Below, in pieces: positions 1 to 9,449 of a stretch of DNA of 64,000 nt. This DNA comes from Actinomycetales bacterium. Lineage in GTDB: Bacteria; Actinomycetota; Actinomycetes; S36-B12; UBA5976. The position numbers and the translations under genes were made by a program. The notes under the pieces were generated by a model, which saw only the letters and a program-made list of their open reading frames with translations, did no database searches and was not told where the DNA came from. Every line of letters starts with the position of its first letter. Position 1 is the first letter of the stretch. The stretch is from contig JAIXQF010000004.1 in assembly GCA_027484085.1 (NCBI GenBank), positions 134,162 to 198,161 of the forward strand, in the 5' to 3' direction.

Positions 1-1
1 A

Positions 2-1603
2 GCACAAACTGATCAGGTAGCACTAGCGGAATTGCAGGATGCCTTTTCAGGTTCACTTGAGTTTGGTACGGCTGGTTTGCGTGGCGCATTAGGTGCTGGT
101 CCAAATCGAATGAACCGCGTATCAGTTTTACAGGCAGCTTCAGGTTTAGCGCAGTACTTAGTTCAACAAGGCTTTGCAGGCCGAAAGGTTGTAATTGGAT
201 TCGATGCTCGCTACAACAGTGACGTCTTTGCCAGCGACACCGCGTTAGTTATGTCAGGCGCCGGTCTCCAACCGATTGTCTTTTCACATGTAGTTCCCAC
301 ACCTGTTCTCGCGTTTGCAATACGTAATCAAGATGCTTGTGCAGGTGTCATGGTCACTGCAAGTCACAACCCACCTCAAGACAACGGATACAAGGTTTAT
401 TTGGGTGATGGCCGACAGATTGTTTCGCCAGCCGATAAAGAGATTGCATCATTCATCAAATCCGTTTCGGATGTCAGACTCATTAATCAGGGTGAAGTTG
501 GAAACATAGTTCAAGACGATGTCGTTCAAACGTACGTGGACCTGACATCGCAGTTGATAATTTCTGGTCCAACCAATGAACTGCAACGCAAAGCAGTGAC
601 TTCGGTTTATACGGCGATGCACGGAGTTGGTTGGAATACTTTGAAATCTGTATTTCAAAAATCTGGGTTTACCGAACCGATTGCGGCAATTGAACAACGC
701 GACCCAGATCCAGCTTTTCCAACCGTGGCATTTCCTAACCCAGAAGAAAAGGGTGCGCTCGATATATCCATTGCGCTTGCCGAAGCTCAAAATGCAGATG
801 TGTTGATTGCAAACGATCCTGATGCCGATCGCTTGGCAATCGCAGTGCCAGACTCAACCGGAAGTTGGATCACGCTACGCGGTGATCAAATTGGTGCATT
901 ACTTGGTTGGTGGATGATCGAACGGGCAAACTTGGCTGGAAATGATATGTCCGGCACCTTTGCAAATTCCATCGTTTCATCCATGTTGCTGGAACCTATT
1001 GCAAAGTCAGCTGGACTTAAGTACGAATCCACTTTGACTGGATTCAAGTGGGTATCAAGAGTTGAAAACTTAGTTTTTGGATATGAAGAAGCACTGGGAT
1101 ATTGCGTAGATCCACAGAATGTCAGTGACAAAGACGGTATTTCCGCAGCTGCGATGTTTATGGAAATGCTGGCGCACTTACAAGGTGTTAACCGCACTGT
1201 TTGGCAGGTCCTTGAAGAATTGGCGAAAGCCTTCGGCCTGCATGCAACCGATCAAGTTTCAATTCGTGTTACAAGCAGTGCCCAAGTAGTGAAAACGATG
1301 CTGGGAATACGGACGAATCCACCCAAGCAAATCGGCAATTTACAAGTTATTGGAATTGATGACTTAGCAACCGGACATGGAAACTTACCCGCAACGGATG
1401 CTGTAATCATTCACCTTGCCGGTGAAAATCAAGTTGAAAAAGCGCGAGTGATTATTCGCCCGAGTGGCACCGAGCCGAAGATTAAGTGCTACTTAGAGGT
1501 TGTAGTTCGTGGTGACGATTTAGAGATTGCTCGACAGACGGCAGATAATGAGTTAAGGCTTATCGCAGCTGATGCTAAGCCATTACTAAGCGGAGGCAAC
1601 TAA
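2..1603 (+). CDS. alpha-D-phosphohexomutase family sugar mutase (probable phosphopentomutase role), 5' truncated by window edge
   Basis: The reading frame is open to the first base, and the usual N-terminal helix of the family is missing, so the gene starts before the window; a TTG at 32 is internal. Seen: EFGTAGLRGALG near the visible start, the phosphoserine loop TASHNP, the metal loop DPDADR, a sugar-binding GYEEALGY and a phosphate-binding RPSGTEPKIK near the C terminus, so all four domains are present. The GTAGLRG opening resembles the PGM2-like branch, which includes phosphopentomutases. It overlaps deoC by one base (taatg). In that setting conversion of ribose-1-P and deoxyribose-1-P, made by nucleoside phosphorylases, to the 5-phosphates is the likely job. 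Phosphomanno- or phosphoglucomutase activity is the alternative. Confidence 0.9.
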   Translation, partial: AQTDQVALAELQDAFSGSLEFGTAGLRGALGAGPNRMNRVSVLQAASGLAQYLVQQGFAGRKVVIGFDARYNSDVFASDTALVMSGAGLQPIVFSHVVPTPVLAFAIRNQDACAGVMVTASHNPPQDNGYKVYLGDGRQIVSPADKEIASFIKSVSDVRLINQGEVGNIVQDDVVQTYVDLTSQLIISGPTNELQRKAVTSVYTAMHGVGWNTLKSVFQKSGFTEPIAAIEQRDPDPAFPTVAFPNPEEKGALDISIALAEAQNADVLIANDPDADRLAIAVPDSTGSWITLRGDQIGALLGWWMIERANLAGNDMSGTFANSIVSSMLLEPIAKSAGLKYESTLTGFKWVSRVENLVFGYEEALGYCVDPQNVSDKDGISAAAMFMEMLAHLQGVNRTVWQVLEELAKAFGLHATDQVSIRVTSSAQVVKTMLGIRTNPPKQIGNLQVIGIDDLATGHGNLPATDAVIIHLAGENQVEKARVIIRPSGTEPKIKCYLEVVVRGDDLEIARQTADNELRLIAADAKPLLSGGN

Positions 1604-2274
1604 TGGACCGAAATCAATTAGCAAAACTGATTGATCACACTCTTCTTAAGCCAGAAGCAATAAATTCTGATGTAGTTGCCCTTTGTGCCGAAGCTGCGGA
1701 ATTAGGAACCTTCTCGGTTTGTGTCTCGCCAACCTTTGTTTCGCTAGCGGCAGCAAATGTTTCCAACGGCGTAAAGGTCGCGACAGTGTGTGGCTTCCCA
1801 AGCGGAAAACATGAAGCCGAAATCAAGGCAGCTGAAGCGAAACTCTCGGTCGCGCAGGGAGCCCACGAAGTCGACATGGTTATCGATGTGGGCCGAGCCA
1901 TCATGGGGGATTGGGATTACTTAGAGGCTGAGGTCGCAGCAGTTCGTAAGGCAACGGATGGCGCATTGCTAAAAGTAATTTTGGAAACTGCAGCACTCAC
2001 AGACGAGCAGATTGCCAAGGCTTGCCAAAGATGTGAAAGCGCTGGCGCTGACTTCGTTAAGACGGCGACCGGCTTTCATCCAGCTGGTGGTGCTGATGTT
2101 CGGGCAATCAAGATCATGCACGAAACAGTTGGCGGACGCCTAGGCGTAAAAGCCTCAGGTGGAATCCGCAATATTGAATTTGCAACCGAACTAATCGCAG
2201 CCGGAGCAACTCGCCTTGGACTTTCCAGCTCGCGCGCGATCCTTGATGGTGTCGCAGCTACGGGAAGTTATTAA
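1603..2274 (+). CDS. deoC: deoxyribose-phosphate aldolase
   Basis: This class I aldolase splits 2-deoxyribose-5-phosphate into acetaldehyde and glyceraldehyde-3-phosphate. The 223-residue protein has the normal length. The Schiff-base lysine lies in [10 protein letters not shown] (about K153), with the second active-site lysine in GVKASGGIR (about K183) and the aspartate in DMVIDVG (about D91). The ATG overlaps the mutase stop by one base, so the two are translationally coupled and complete deoxynucleoside breakdown. Its stop overlaps the stop of the convergent adenosine deaminase gene in the four bases ttaa, leaving no room for a terminator. Confidence 0.96.
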   Translation: MDRNQLAKLIDHTLLKPEAINSDVVALCAEAAELGTFSVCVSPTFVSLAAANVSNGVKVATVCGFPSGKHEAEIKAAEAKLSVAQGAHEVDMVIDVGRAIMGDWDYLEAEVAAVRKATDGALLKVILETAALTDEQIAKACQRCESAGADFVKTATGFHPAGGADVRAIKIMHETVGGRLGVKASGGIRNIEFATELIAAGATRLGLSSSRAILDGVAATGSY

Positions 2275-3359
2275 GCGCCAACCTGTTCGCGAAGTCTGGC
2301 ATAGCCAGGCTTGATCACATGGTTGATGATGTCTAATCTCTGATCAAATGGCAGGAATGAACTTTTCATGCCATTAACGGTTAGCCACTCTAAGTCCCGC
2401 AAAGAGTAATCAAAAGCCTCAACAAGAGATGTCATTTCAGCTGACATCGAAGTATCTGACATCAATCGGTTGTCAGTATTTAGCGTGACTCGGAAATTCA
2501 ATTTACGAAGTAAACCAATTGGATGTTCAGAAATACTTGCAGCTGCTCCGGTATCAACATTTGATTTAGGACAAAGTTCAAGCGGGATCCGTCGATCACG
2601 AACATATGCCGCTAATTTGCCGAGAGTTACCGAACCATCAGGATTAGTAGTGACATCATCAATAATTCGAACTCCATGGCCTAAGCGTTCGGTGCCACAG
2701 AACTGAATTGCTTCCCAAATACTCTTCAAACCAAAAGCTTCGCCGGCATGGATGGTGAAATGAGCATTCTCTCGCTGCAGATACTGGAATGCCTCAAGAT
2801 GTTCAGTTGGAGGGTAACCAGCTTCTTTTCCGGCAATGTCGAAACCAACAACACCACGATCGCGATATTCGACTACAAGTTTTGCAATTTCAAGTGAGAC
2901 ATCAGCCATGCGCATTGCAGTTAATAACGCAACAACTCGAATAGTTTTTCCGGCGGCTTTAGCGGCAGCTTCACCATGGGCAAACCCAATCAAAACGTTG
3001 TCAATAACTTCGCGGTAACTCAAGCCTTTTGCGGTGTGTAATTCAGGCGCGAATCTAATCTCTGCGTAGACAACGCCGTCTTCAGCTAGGTCCTGGGCAC
3101 ATTCGCTTGCAACTCGTTGTAATGCATCCGGAGTCTGCATTACGCCAACGGTATGTGCAAAAGTTTCTAAATAGATTTCTAGTGAACCTTGCACTGCAGT
3201 ATGAAACCAATCACTAAGCTGCTCTTCATTGTCATAAGGCAACGCGGTGTAGTTGTGCTGCTGTGCGAGTTCCAAAATTGTTTTTACTCTAAGCCCACCA
3301 TCTAAGTGGTCATGTAACAGAACCTTTGGAACAGCCTTAATTACGGCCGGCGAAATCAT
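2271..3359 (-). CDS. add: adenosine deaminase
   Basis: The enzyme deaminates adenosine and deoxyadenosine to (deoxy)inosine. The 362 residues carry the metal-dependent amidohydrolase signature: an HxH pair in LLHDHLDGG (H16, H18), a zinc histidine and catalytic glutamate in [14 protein letters not shown], and the late aspartate pair in TLNTDNR. It is the last gene of the minus-strand nucleoside cluster and overlaps the upstream cupin gene by four bases (atga). It ends against deoC in a shared ttaa. Confidence 0.95.
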   Translation of the reverse strand: MISPAVIKAVPKVLLHDHLDGGLRVKTILELAQQHNYTALPYDNEEQLSDWFHTAVQGSLEIYLETFAHTVGVMQTPDALQRVASECAQDLAEDGVVYAEIRFAPELHTAKGLSYREVIDNVLIGFAHGEAAAKAAGKTIRVVALLTAMRMADVSLEIAKLVVEYRDRGVVGFDIAGKEAGYPPTEHLEAFQYLQRENAHFTIHAGEAFGLKSIWEAIQFCGTERLGHGVRIIDDVTTNPDGSVTLGKLAAYVRDRRIPLELCPKSNVDTGAAASISEHPIGLLRKLNFRVTLNTDNRLMSDTSMSAEMTSLVEAFDYSLRDLEWLTVNGMKSSFLPFDQRLDIINHVIKPGYARLREQVGA

Positions 3360-3712
3360 GCTTCCTCATCTCGATTTGCAAGTTCTGGAGAAAATGCTGG
3401 TACGCAGATGGCTACATAATGCGCATCTTCGCGAGTCAGGTAGCGAACCTTTTCACCAGCTCGCGTAATTAGCGCTTGACCGGCACCAACTGTAATTGTT
3501 TTGCCTTCATGTTCAACATCAATCGACCCAGTGATTACGATCGTGAATTCATCAAATGCTGGAGCTTGTGCTGGTTCAGACCAGCCGGCGGGAGCGTGCA
3601 TAACGGCAATCGATACATCGTCATCGCCAGTTTTGACTCGACCGACAAACTCGGCAATTGATTTCCCCCCAGGTACTGGAATCATGGTTGGTTCGCTAAT
3701 TAATTCAGGCAT
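3356..3712 (-). CDS. small cupin-domain protein in the nucleoside cluster
   Basis: This 118-residue single-domain beta-barrel protein has cupin motif 1 around [18 protein letters not shown] and motif 2 around the [13 protein letters not shown] segment. The classical HxH metal ligands of motif 1 are not obvious, so metal binding is uncertain. It sits between deoA and add and overlaps add by four bases, so it is co-transcribed with nucleoside catabolism. Its substrate is unknown; sugar-phosphate or ureide binding would suit the context but is only inference. Confidence 0.8.
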   Translation of the reverse strand: MPELISEPTMIPVPGGKSIAEFVGRVKTGDDDVSIAVMHAPAGWSEPAQAPAFDEFTIVITGSIDVEHEGKTITVGAGQALITRAGEKVRYLTREDAHYVAICVPAFSPELANRDEEA

Positions 3713-3749
3713 GTATTCAGACTACTTGGGAAAGATTTACAAACAAGTA

Positions 3750-5045
3750 CTAGACAACCCGATCAATGATTAAAGGTAAACGTTGCGAGATTTCGGATTC
3801 GACTCCAATTTCAAAGCCCTGCATTAATACTTCGTGGGCGGCCGCAAATCGTTCCGGTTCGTCAGTATGCAGAGTAAATAACTTCTGGCCCGCAACAACA
3901 GGCTCCCCATGGCCAACATGCCATTGAATTCCAGCGCCAAACTGCACCGCATCTTCTTTTCTGGCCCGACCAGCACCAAGTCGCCAACTAGCCATCCCAA
4001 CAGACAAAGCATCTAACTTGGTCAAGTAACCAGATTTTTCAGCAACCACATCTTGAGTCTCGCGGGCCGTAGGAAGCGGCACAGATAGATCTCCGCCTTG
4101 CGCAGTGATCATGGCGCGCCAAACATCCATCGCTGATCCATCAGATAGAGCAGTCGCTGGATCTTTTAATCCCGAAACACCACTTGCTTCGATCATTTCT
4201 CGCGCCAAAGTTACGGTGAGTTCAACGACATCAGCAGGTCCGCCGCCAGCTAGTACATCAATCGACTCTTGAACCTCTAAAGCATTTCCAGCCGTTCTAC
4301 CCAATGGCACGTCCATGGCAGTTAGCAGTGCTCGAGTTGTTACACCAGCATCGTTGCCGATCCCAACCATAGTTTCGGCAAGCTCACGTGCTTGTTCGAC
4401 TGTTTTCATGAATGCCCCAGAACCGACTTTCACATCGAGTATCAGCGCACTAGTGCCTTCTGCGATTTTCTTGCTCATGATGGATGCCGAGATAAGCGGA
4501 ATTGATTCAACTGTGCCAGTCACATCGCGGAGTGCGTAAATACGACGATCCGCGGGGGCAAGCGTTTGGCTGGCAGCACAGATAACTGCGCCAGTTGAAT
4601 TAAGCACCTCAAACATTTCGGCATTCGTAAGACTTGCTCGCCACCCTTTAATGGACTCAAGTTTGTCTAACGTGCCACCGGTGTGACCAAGCCCTCGGCC
4701 GGAAAGTTGCGGAACACTAACGCCACAGGCTGCAACTAATGGTGCAAGTGGCAGTGTGATTTTGTCGCCGACGCCGCCGGTGGAATGTTTATCTGCAGTT
4801 GGACGGCCAAGCTTGGACCAATCCATAGTTTCGCCAGAATCTATGTAGGCCTTTGTCCAGCGCACGATCTCTCGACGATTCATGCCATTTAGCAAAATCG
4901 CCATTGCCATGGCAGACATTTGTTCTTCAGCAATTACGTTTCGCACATATGCATCTACGAACCAGTCGATCTGTGAATCCGAAAGTTCCTGGTGATCGCG
5001 TTTTGCAGCAATGAGTTCTACCGCAGCAAATGGTTCAGTCCTCAT
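3750..5045 (-). CDS. deoA: thymidine/pyrimidine-nucleoside phosphorylase
   Basis: The enzyme phosphorolyses thymidine, deoxyuridine or uridine to the base plus (deoxy)ribose-1-phosphate. The 431 residues show the phosphate-binding DKHSTGGVGDK (about residues 84-94), then GRGLGHTGGTLDKLES and the Lys/Ser-rich MSKKIAEG segment. Length and order match bacterial DeoA/Pdp. Its sugar phosphate product is the expected substrate of the mutase and DeoC at the start of the window. Immediately upstream of the ATG, a ttggtt/aaccaa hairpin (5046-5061) replaces a recognisable ribosome binding site. Confidence 0.95.
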   Translation of the reverse strand: MRTEPFAAVELIAAKRDHQELSDSQIDWFVDAYVRNVIAEEQMSAMAMAILLNGMNRREIVRWTKAYIDSGETMDWSKLGRPTADKHSTGGVGDKITLPLAPLVAACGVSVPQLSGRGLGHTGGTLDKLESIKGWRASLTNAEMFEVLNSTGAVICAASQTLAPADRRIYALRDVTGTVESIPLISASIMSKKIAEGTSALILDVKVGSGAFMKTVEQARELAETMVGIGNDAGVTTRALLTAMDVPLGRTAGNALEVQESIDVLAGGGPADVVELTVTLAREMIEASGVSGLKDPATALSDGSAMDVWRAMITAQGGDLSVPLPTARETQDVVAEKSGYLTKLDALSVGMASWRLGAGRARKEDAVQFGAGIQWHVGHGEPVVAGQKLFTLHTDEPERFAAAHEVLMQGFEIGVESEISQRLPLIIDRVV

Positions 5046-5061
5046 TTGGTTTCACAACCAA
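5046..5061 (-). promoter_or_regulatory. hairpin abutting the deoA start codon
   Basis: Six-base arms ttggtt and aaccaa are separated by tcac and end directly at the deoA ATG, where a Shine-Dalgarno would normally be. It could modulate initiation in the 75-base gap between cdd and deoA. No function is proven. Confidence 0.35.
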
Positions 5062-5120
5062 TACTGAATGTGGCTTTTGATTTCACTCGGGGAAGTGTCA
5101 TATCAATAAGGTTAATGCGT

Positions 5121-5516
5121 TTAAAGTCGATCCGTTAGATCATGCGCGCCAAATGCATCAGGCAATATTTCAGACATTGACTTAATGCCCGATACCGAAT
5201 CAAGCAGGCAATCTGGACCGCCATGCTCCCAGAGCAACTGTCGGCAGCGACCACATGGCATGAGTGCATTGCCATGACGATCCACACATGCAACTGCAAC
5301 TAGCTTTCCGCCACCTGTACTGATCAAACTTGATATCAGGCCACACTCAGCGCAAAGCGCGACACCGTATGCAGCGTTCTCAACATTGCATCCCGAGACG
5401 ATTCGGCCATCATCAACAAGCCCAGCGACACCAACTGGAAAGTTTGAGTAAGGGGCGTAAGCCTTTGACATCGCTGCACTGGCAGCCGATCGTAATTCAT
5501 CCCAATTGATTTCCAT
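5121..5516 (-). CDS. cdd: cytidine deaminase
   Basis: This zinc enzyme converts (deoxy)cytidine to (deoxy)uridine. The 131 residues carry the zinc and catalytic set CAE (C55, E57) and PCGRC (C88, C91), with the substrate-binding SGCNVENAAYG before them; this all-cysteine zinc site is typical of the short tetrameric form. The ATG overlaps the stop of the upstream permease gene by one base, so import and deamination are coupled. It makes uridine for the phosphorylase that follows. Confidence 0.95.
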   Translation of the reverse strand: MEINWDELRSAASAAMSKAYAPYSNFPVGVAGLVDDGRIVSGCNVENAAYGVALCAECGLISSLISTGGGKLVAVACVDRHGNALMPCGRCRQLLWEHGGPDCLLDSVSGIKSMSEILPDAFGAHDLTDRL

Positions 5517-6730
5517 TAGTGATGATCGCCCTTTCGATATGGAATACCGTCAGCAGCTGGCGGTCTCAGATTCTGCGAAGCAGTAGCCAGAACCAAAAGT
5601 GTTGTGATGTAAGGCGCAACCTGGGCAACTTCAGGTGGGAACGAAGTTGCTGAGAAGTACGCACCAATCATTACGGATCCAAGAAGCAAGAAACCAATTG
5701 CAGAGTTGCGACGAGCCCGACGAAGCATCAAGGCACCAATTGCAAACAGAATTACAGCGCCAAGCAAAATCAAACCTTTAACGTTTTGATTTCCGGTATC
5801 AATTAATCGCAAAGTATCGATATAACCAAACATCATTGCACCAGCTGCCGTGCCACCTGGTCGCCAGTCACCAAAGATCATGGTGGCCAAACCAATGTAT
5901 CCACGACCGGCAGTGTTTCCATTGCGGTAGATCGTCGATGCAATGGATAGGTACGCGCCACCAAGTCCAGCAAGCATTCCGGAGAAAACAACAGCAGCGT
6001 ATTTGAACTGCACAACCTTCACGCCTAGTGAATCGGCAGCCCAAGGGTTTTCACCGGCACTACGTAGGCGCAAACCAAAGGCAGTTTTCCAAAGCAAGTA
6101 ACTGGTTATTGCAAAAAGCAGGAACGTAATGATCGTTAGTAGTGACATGTTGTAGAACAAGCCAGCCAAGATTCCAGCAAAGTCACTTACAAAGAAAATG
6201 CCTTTTTCATGCAGCGAACTCAATGGTTCAACCAAGGAGTTAAATGTGAATGTTGGAATTTCACCCTTAATTGGTGGCGACTGAGCCTGACCACCACCGG
6301 GGGCGTTTGTGAACAACAAGATTGCCAGGAACTTAGTTAAGCCAAGTGCCAAGAGATTGATTGCAGTTCCAGCAATAATCTGATCCACACCGAACGTGAC
6401 CGCAGCTACGGCAAGTAGCAAGCCGCCGATGGCACCAAAGATAACTCCGGCTAACACGCCCGCCCAAACTCCCCATTGCCAACCAGCCCAGCCGGCACCA
6501 AAAGTTCCAAGAATCATCATGCCTTCAAGGCCAATGTTGATTACGCCAGCGCGTTCGGCCCAGATACCAGCAAGACCAGCAAGTGCAATAGGAGAAGCAA
6601 ACACTAAAGCTTGGGCAATAGTTACCGTGCTGGTGAGGTCACCATTTCCAGTAATTGTCCGCGTGATCGAAAGCATCGTGATTGCGGTGAATGCAGCACC
6701 TATAAATCTGCGTGACTTTAAGTAGGTCAT
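5516..6730 (-). CDS. nucleoside ABC transporter permease (second of two)
   Basis: This 404-residue integral membrane protein has about ten hydrophobic segments and belongs to the branched-chain amino acid/ribose type permease family (BPD_transp_2). The conserved GLEGMMILG and AGENPWAADSLGV stretches are typical of BmpA-linked nucleoside importers (NupQ/YufQ-like). It overlaps the other permease by four bases and cdd by one, and is co-transcribed with the ATPase. It should form the inner-membrane channel as a heterodimer with the next permease. Confidence 0.92.
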   Translation of the reverse strand: MTYLKSRRFIGAAFTAITMLSITRTITGNGDLTSTVTIAQALVFASPIALAGLAGIWAERAGVINIGLEGMMILGTFGAGWAGWQWGVWAGVLAGVIFGAIGGLLLAVAAVTFGVDQIIAGTAINLLALGLTKFLAILLFTNAPGGGQAQSPPIKGEIPTFTFNSLVEPLSSLHEKGIFFVSDFAGILAGLFYNMSLLTIITFLLFAITSYLLWKTAFGLRLRSAGENPWAADSLGVKVVQFKYAAVVFSGMLAGLGGAYLSIASTIYRNGNTAGRGYIGLATMIFGDWRPGGTAAGAMMFGYIDTLRLIDTGNQNVKGLILLGAVILFAIGALMLRRARRNSAIGFLLLGSVMIGAYFSATSFPPEVAQVAPYITTLLVLATASQNLRPPAADGIPYRKGDHH

Positions 6731-7812
6731 ACTGATGCCTCCTGCTTAGCTAATGCTTTAGCAACATTTGTTTGCTCACTCTTAACTTGGTATCGCCTTA
6801 CTACTTCGTAAGAGATGACCACAACGATCACAATCAGCCCCTGCATAATCGTGGAGATTTCTCTTGGAACACCTTCCAGAACTAGCTGACCACTAGAGAT
6901 ATCCAAGAACGCCCAGAGAATCGCACCAAGTGCAATGCCAAGCGGATTGTTTCTACCTAGCAATGCAATTGCAATACCGATGAAGCCCCAATCGGTTGGG
7001 AACTGCAACGTGTAGGAACCAGTGTCACCAAGAAGATAAGGAAGACCAACTAATCCTGCTACTGCGCCAGAGAGCAACATCGTTACATAGATCATGCGGT
7101 TTGATTGCACACCACTAGTACGCGCAGCGGTTGCAGATTTTCCAGTAGCGCGAAGATCGAAACCAAAGCGAGTTCGATTCAGCAAGAACCAATAACCAAC
7201 ACCGATAATTATCGAGATAAAGAAGAAGCCATAAATTGGAGTTCCAGAATCAATGAAGGCACTTCCGCGCAACATGCCAGTTTCTGGAATTGGCTTTGTG
7301 CCTCGAATGTTCAAGCTGGTTTCAGTACCAATGCTGGTGCGAACGATTATGTAACTGATGATTCCAATTGCAATGAAGTTCAACATGATTGTTGAGATAA
7401 CTTCGCTCACGCCTCGAGCTACCTTCAACCAAGCCGATATGCCTGCCCAAACTGCACCGACAAACATCGCAACAATGATTGTGACAGTGACTGATGCAGT
7501 TTTTGGCAAAGTTAAGTTGCTAGCAACGACTGCACCAGCTAACGCACCCAGAACATACTGACCATTAACACCAATGTTGAATAGGTTCATCTTGAAACCG
7601 ATAGATACTGCCAAAGCACTTAGGAAGTAAATAGTTGCCAAGTTGAGCATCAAGGACATGGCACGGGGTGAAGTTCCGTAATTCCACATTGAGGCGAAAA
7701 CGGTTGAAACGCTAGCGCCGATAACTGTCAGGATCACTGCAGTTGCGGCCAGGGAGACGATTAATCCAATTCCTGGTGCAATCAGACTGATTCCAATTCT
7801 TCGGAGATTCAT
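6727..7812 (-). CDS. nucleoside ABC transporter permease (first of two)
   Basis: This 361-residue multi-spanning protein is of the same permease family as its neighbour (NupP/YufP-like), with NIGVNGQYVLGALAG near residues 78-92 and a cytoplasmic loop RATGKSATAARTSGV that should contact the ATPase. It lies between the ATPase (one-base overlap) and the second permease (four-base overlap). Tight overlaps across four genes indicate a single transcript. Confidence 0.92.
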   Translation of the reverse strand: MNLRRIGISLIAPGIGLIVSLAATAVILTVIGASVSTVFASMWNYGTSPRAMSLMLNLATIYFLSALAVSIGFKMNLFNIGVNGQYVLGALAGAVVASNLTLPKTASVTVTIIVAMFVGAVWAGISAWLKVARGVSEVISTIMLNFIAIGIISYIIVRTSIGTETSLNIRGTKPIPETGMLRGSAFIDSGTPIYGFFFISIIIGVGYWFLLNRTRFGFDLRATGKSATAARTSGVQSNRMIYVTMLLSGAVAGLVGLPYLLGDTGSYTLQFPTDWGFIGIAIALLGRNNPLGIALGAILWAFLDISSGQLVLEGVPREISTIMQGLIVIVVVISYEVVRRYQVKSEQTNVAKALAKQEASV

Positions 7813-9338
7813 TAGGCAGCCTCTCCAGCACCGGTCATTGCGGTACCAAGTTCTTGTGGGGTAACAGTTGCTGGATCAGCATCTGCGACAAACTTGCCTC
7901 GAAGTAAAACCTTAATGTTGTCGCTTAATCCAATTAATTCATCAAGATCAGCAGATACCAATAAGACTGCCAATCCTGCCTGCCGAGCATTGCGGATGTG
8001 ATCCCAAATTGCGGCTTGTGCGCCAACATCAACACCACGAGTCGGATGGGCAGCAATTAGAAGTTTTGGCTCACCAGACATTTCACGTCCAACGATCAGT
8101 TTCTGTTGGTTTCCACCTGAAAGTGCACTGGCTAAAACATCGATACTTGGTGTGCGCACATCGTATTCAGCAACAATTCGCTTGGTGTCAGCCTTTGCGC
8201 TGCGCGGAGTAAGCCAAATGCCGTTGGCATTAGGTGTCCTAGTTTGATGTCCTAGCATGCGATTTTCCCAAAGTGGAGCGTCCAGCATCAATGCCTGGCG
8301 ATGCCGATCTTCTGGAATAAATCCAATTCCCAATTCTCGACGATGACGAGTGGATTTATTGGTGATGTCTTCGTCCTTGAATTGAACGCGTCCGGTGGCA
8401 GATTCAATACCCATCAAGGCATCAAGGATTTCTGCTTGACCATTTCCTTCTACGCCAGCGATGCCGACAATTTCGCCAGCTCGAATTTGGAATGAAATGT
8501 CATCAACAATTGCCTTACCACCTTTTGCAAATACCGAAAGGTTTTCGACTTTAAGTACAACTTCATCTTGAATCGTGTCGCCAACAGCCTCAGGAGTTGG
8601 AAGTTCATTACCAACCATCATTTCAGCGAGGTCTCGCGCCGAAACGGTTTGAGTGTGTGGATTCACGCTGCCGACCGTTGTACCTTGACGGATTACTGTG
8701 ATCTCATCAGCGATCGACAGCACCTCATCAAGCTTGTGGCTGATGAAGATAACTGTGAGACCTTCTTTTTTCAGATCACGAAGTGTGTTAAACAATTCAT
8801 CAACTTCATGCGGAACCAAAACTGCAGTTGGTTCATCCAAAATCAAAATCTTCGCGCCGCGGTACAAAACTTTAAGGATTTCGATTCGTTGTCTATCACC
8901 AACACCAAGTTCGCTAACAAGAATATCTGGATCAATAGCCAATCCATTTTCTGCAGCGATATCTGAGATCTGTTTACGAGCTTTTGTGAAATCTAGACGC
9001 ATACCGTTTTTCGGTTCGCTACCTAAAACAATGTTTTCTAAAACCGTAAAGTTATCGGCCAACATGAAATGCTGATGCACCATTCCGATACCAGCATCAA
9101 TTGCATCTGACGGAGAGTTAAAAACTAGGTCTGTGCCATTAATCGAAATTGTGCCTTCATCAGCTTTTTGCATTCCATAAAGGATCTTCATCAAGGTTGA
9201 CTTGCCGGCGCCGTTTTCACCAACGATGGCATGCACTGTTCCGGAAGCGACCTTCAGATTGATGTCGCTGTTTGCGATTACACCTGGGAATCGTTTCCAG
9301 ATCCCATTGAGTTCAACGGCTAGTGAACTTTGGCTCAT
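7812..9338 (-). CDS. nucleoside ABC transporter ATP-binding protein, two fused ABC domains
   Basis: The 508 residues contain two ABC cassettes. The first has a perfect Walker A (GENGAGKST), signature LGVGDRQRIEI and Walker B ILILDEP. The second has a degenerate P-loop (GVEGNGQAE) and signature LSGGNQQK, with LLIAAHPTRGVDVG. This asymmetric layout is known for RbsA/MglA and NupO/YufO-like sugar and nucleoside importers. It is the first gene after the lipoprotein gene and its terminator-like hairpin. Confidence 0.93.
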   Translation of the reverse strand: MSQSSLAVELNGIWKRFPGVIANSDINLKVASGTVHAIVGENGAGKSTLMKILYGMQKADEGTISINGTDLVFNSPSDAIDAGIGMVHQHFMLADNFTVLENIVLGSEPKNGMRLDFTKARKQISDIAAENGLAIDPDILVSELGVGDRQRIEILKVLYRGAKILILDEPTAVLVPHEVDELFNTLRDLKKEGLTVIFISHKLDEVLSIADEITVIRQGTTVGSVNPHTQTVSARDLAEMMVGNELPTPEAVGDTIQDEVVLKVENLSVFAKGGKAIVDDISFQIRAGEIVGIAGVEGNGQAEILDALMGIESATGRVQFKDEDITNKSTRHRRELGIGFIPEDRHRQALMLDAPLWENRMLGHQTRTPNANGIWLTPRSAKADTKRIVAEYDVRTPSIDVLASALSGGNQQKLIVGREMSGEPKLLIAAHPTRGVDVGAQAAIWDHIRNARQAGLAVLLVSADLDELIGLSDNIKVLLRGKFVADADPATVTPQELGTAMTGAGEAA

Positions 9339-9402
9339 ATGGCTTTGACCGCGCCTTTCAGAAATTGTTACTACCTAAACTTACGACTTTCCGAACCAAA
9401 AA

Positions 9403-9437
9403 GTGAGGCTCGGGTGGAAATTCCACCCGAGCCTCAC
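9403..9437 (-). terminator. strong hairpin terminator/attenuator between the lipoprotein gene and the ABC genes
   Basis: Seventeen-base arms (9403-9419 and 9421-9437; gtgaggctcgggtgg pairs exactly with its complement) are followed on the minus strand by a run of five T. It lies 12 bases after the lipoprotein stop and before the ATPase gene. Partial readthrough here would give much more binding protein than transporter, a common arrangement. No separate promoter for the ABC genes is evident in the 111-base gap, though one cannot be excluded. Confidence 0.85.
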
Positions 9438-9449
9438 GGTAATGATTTA

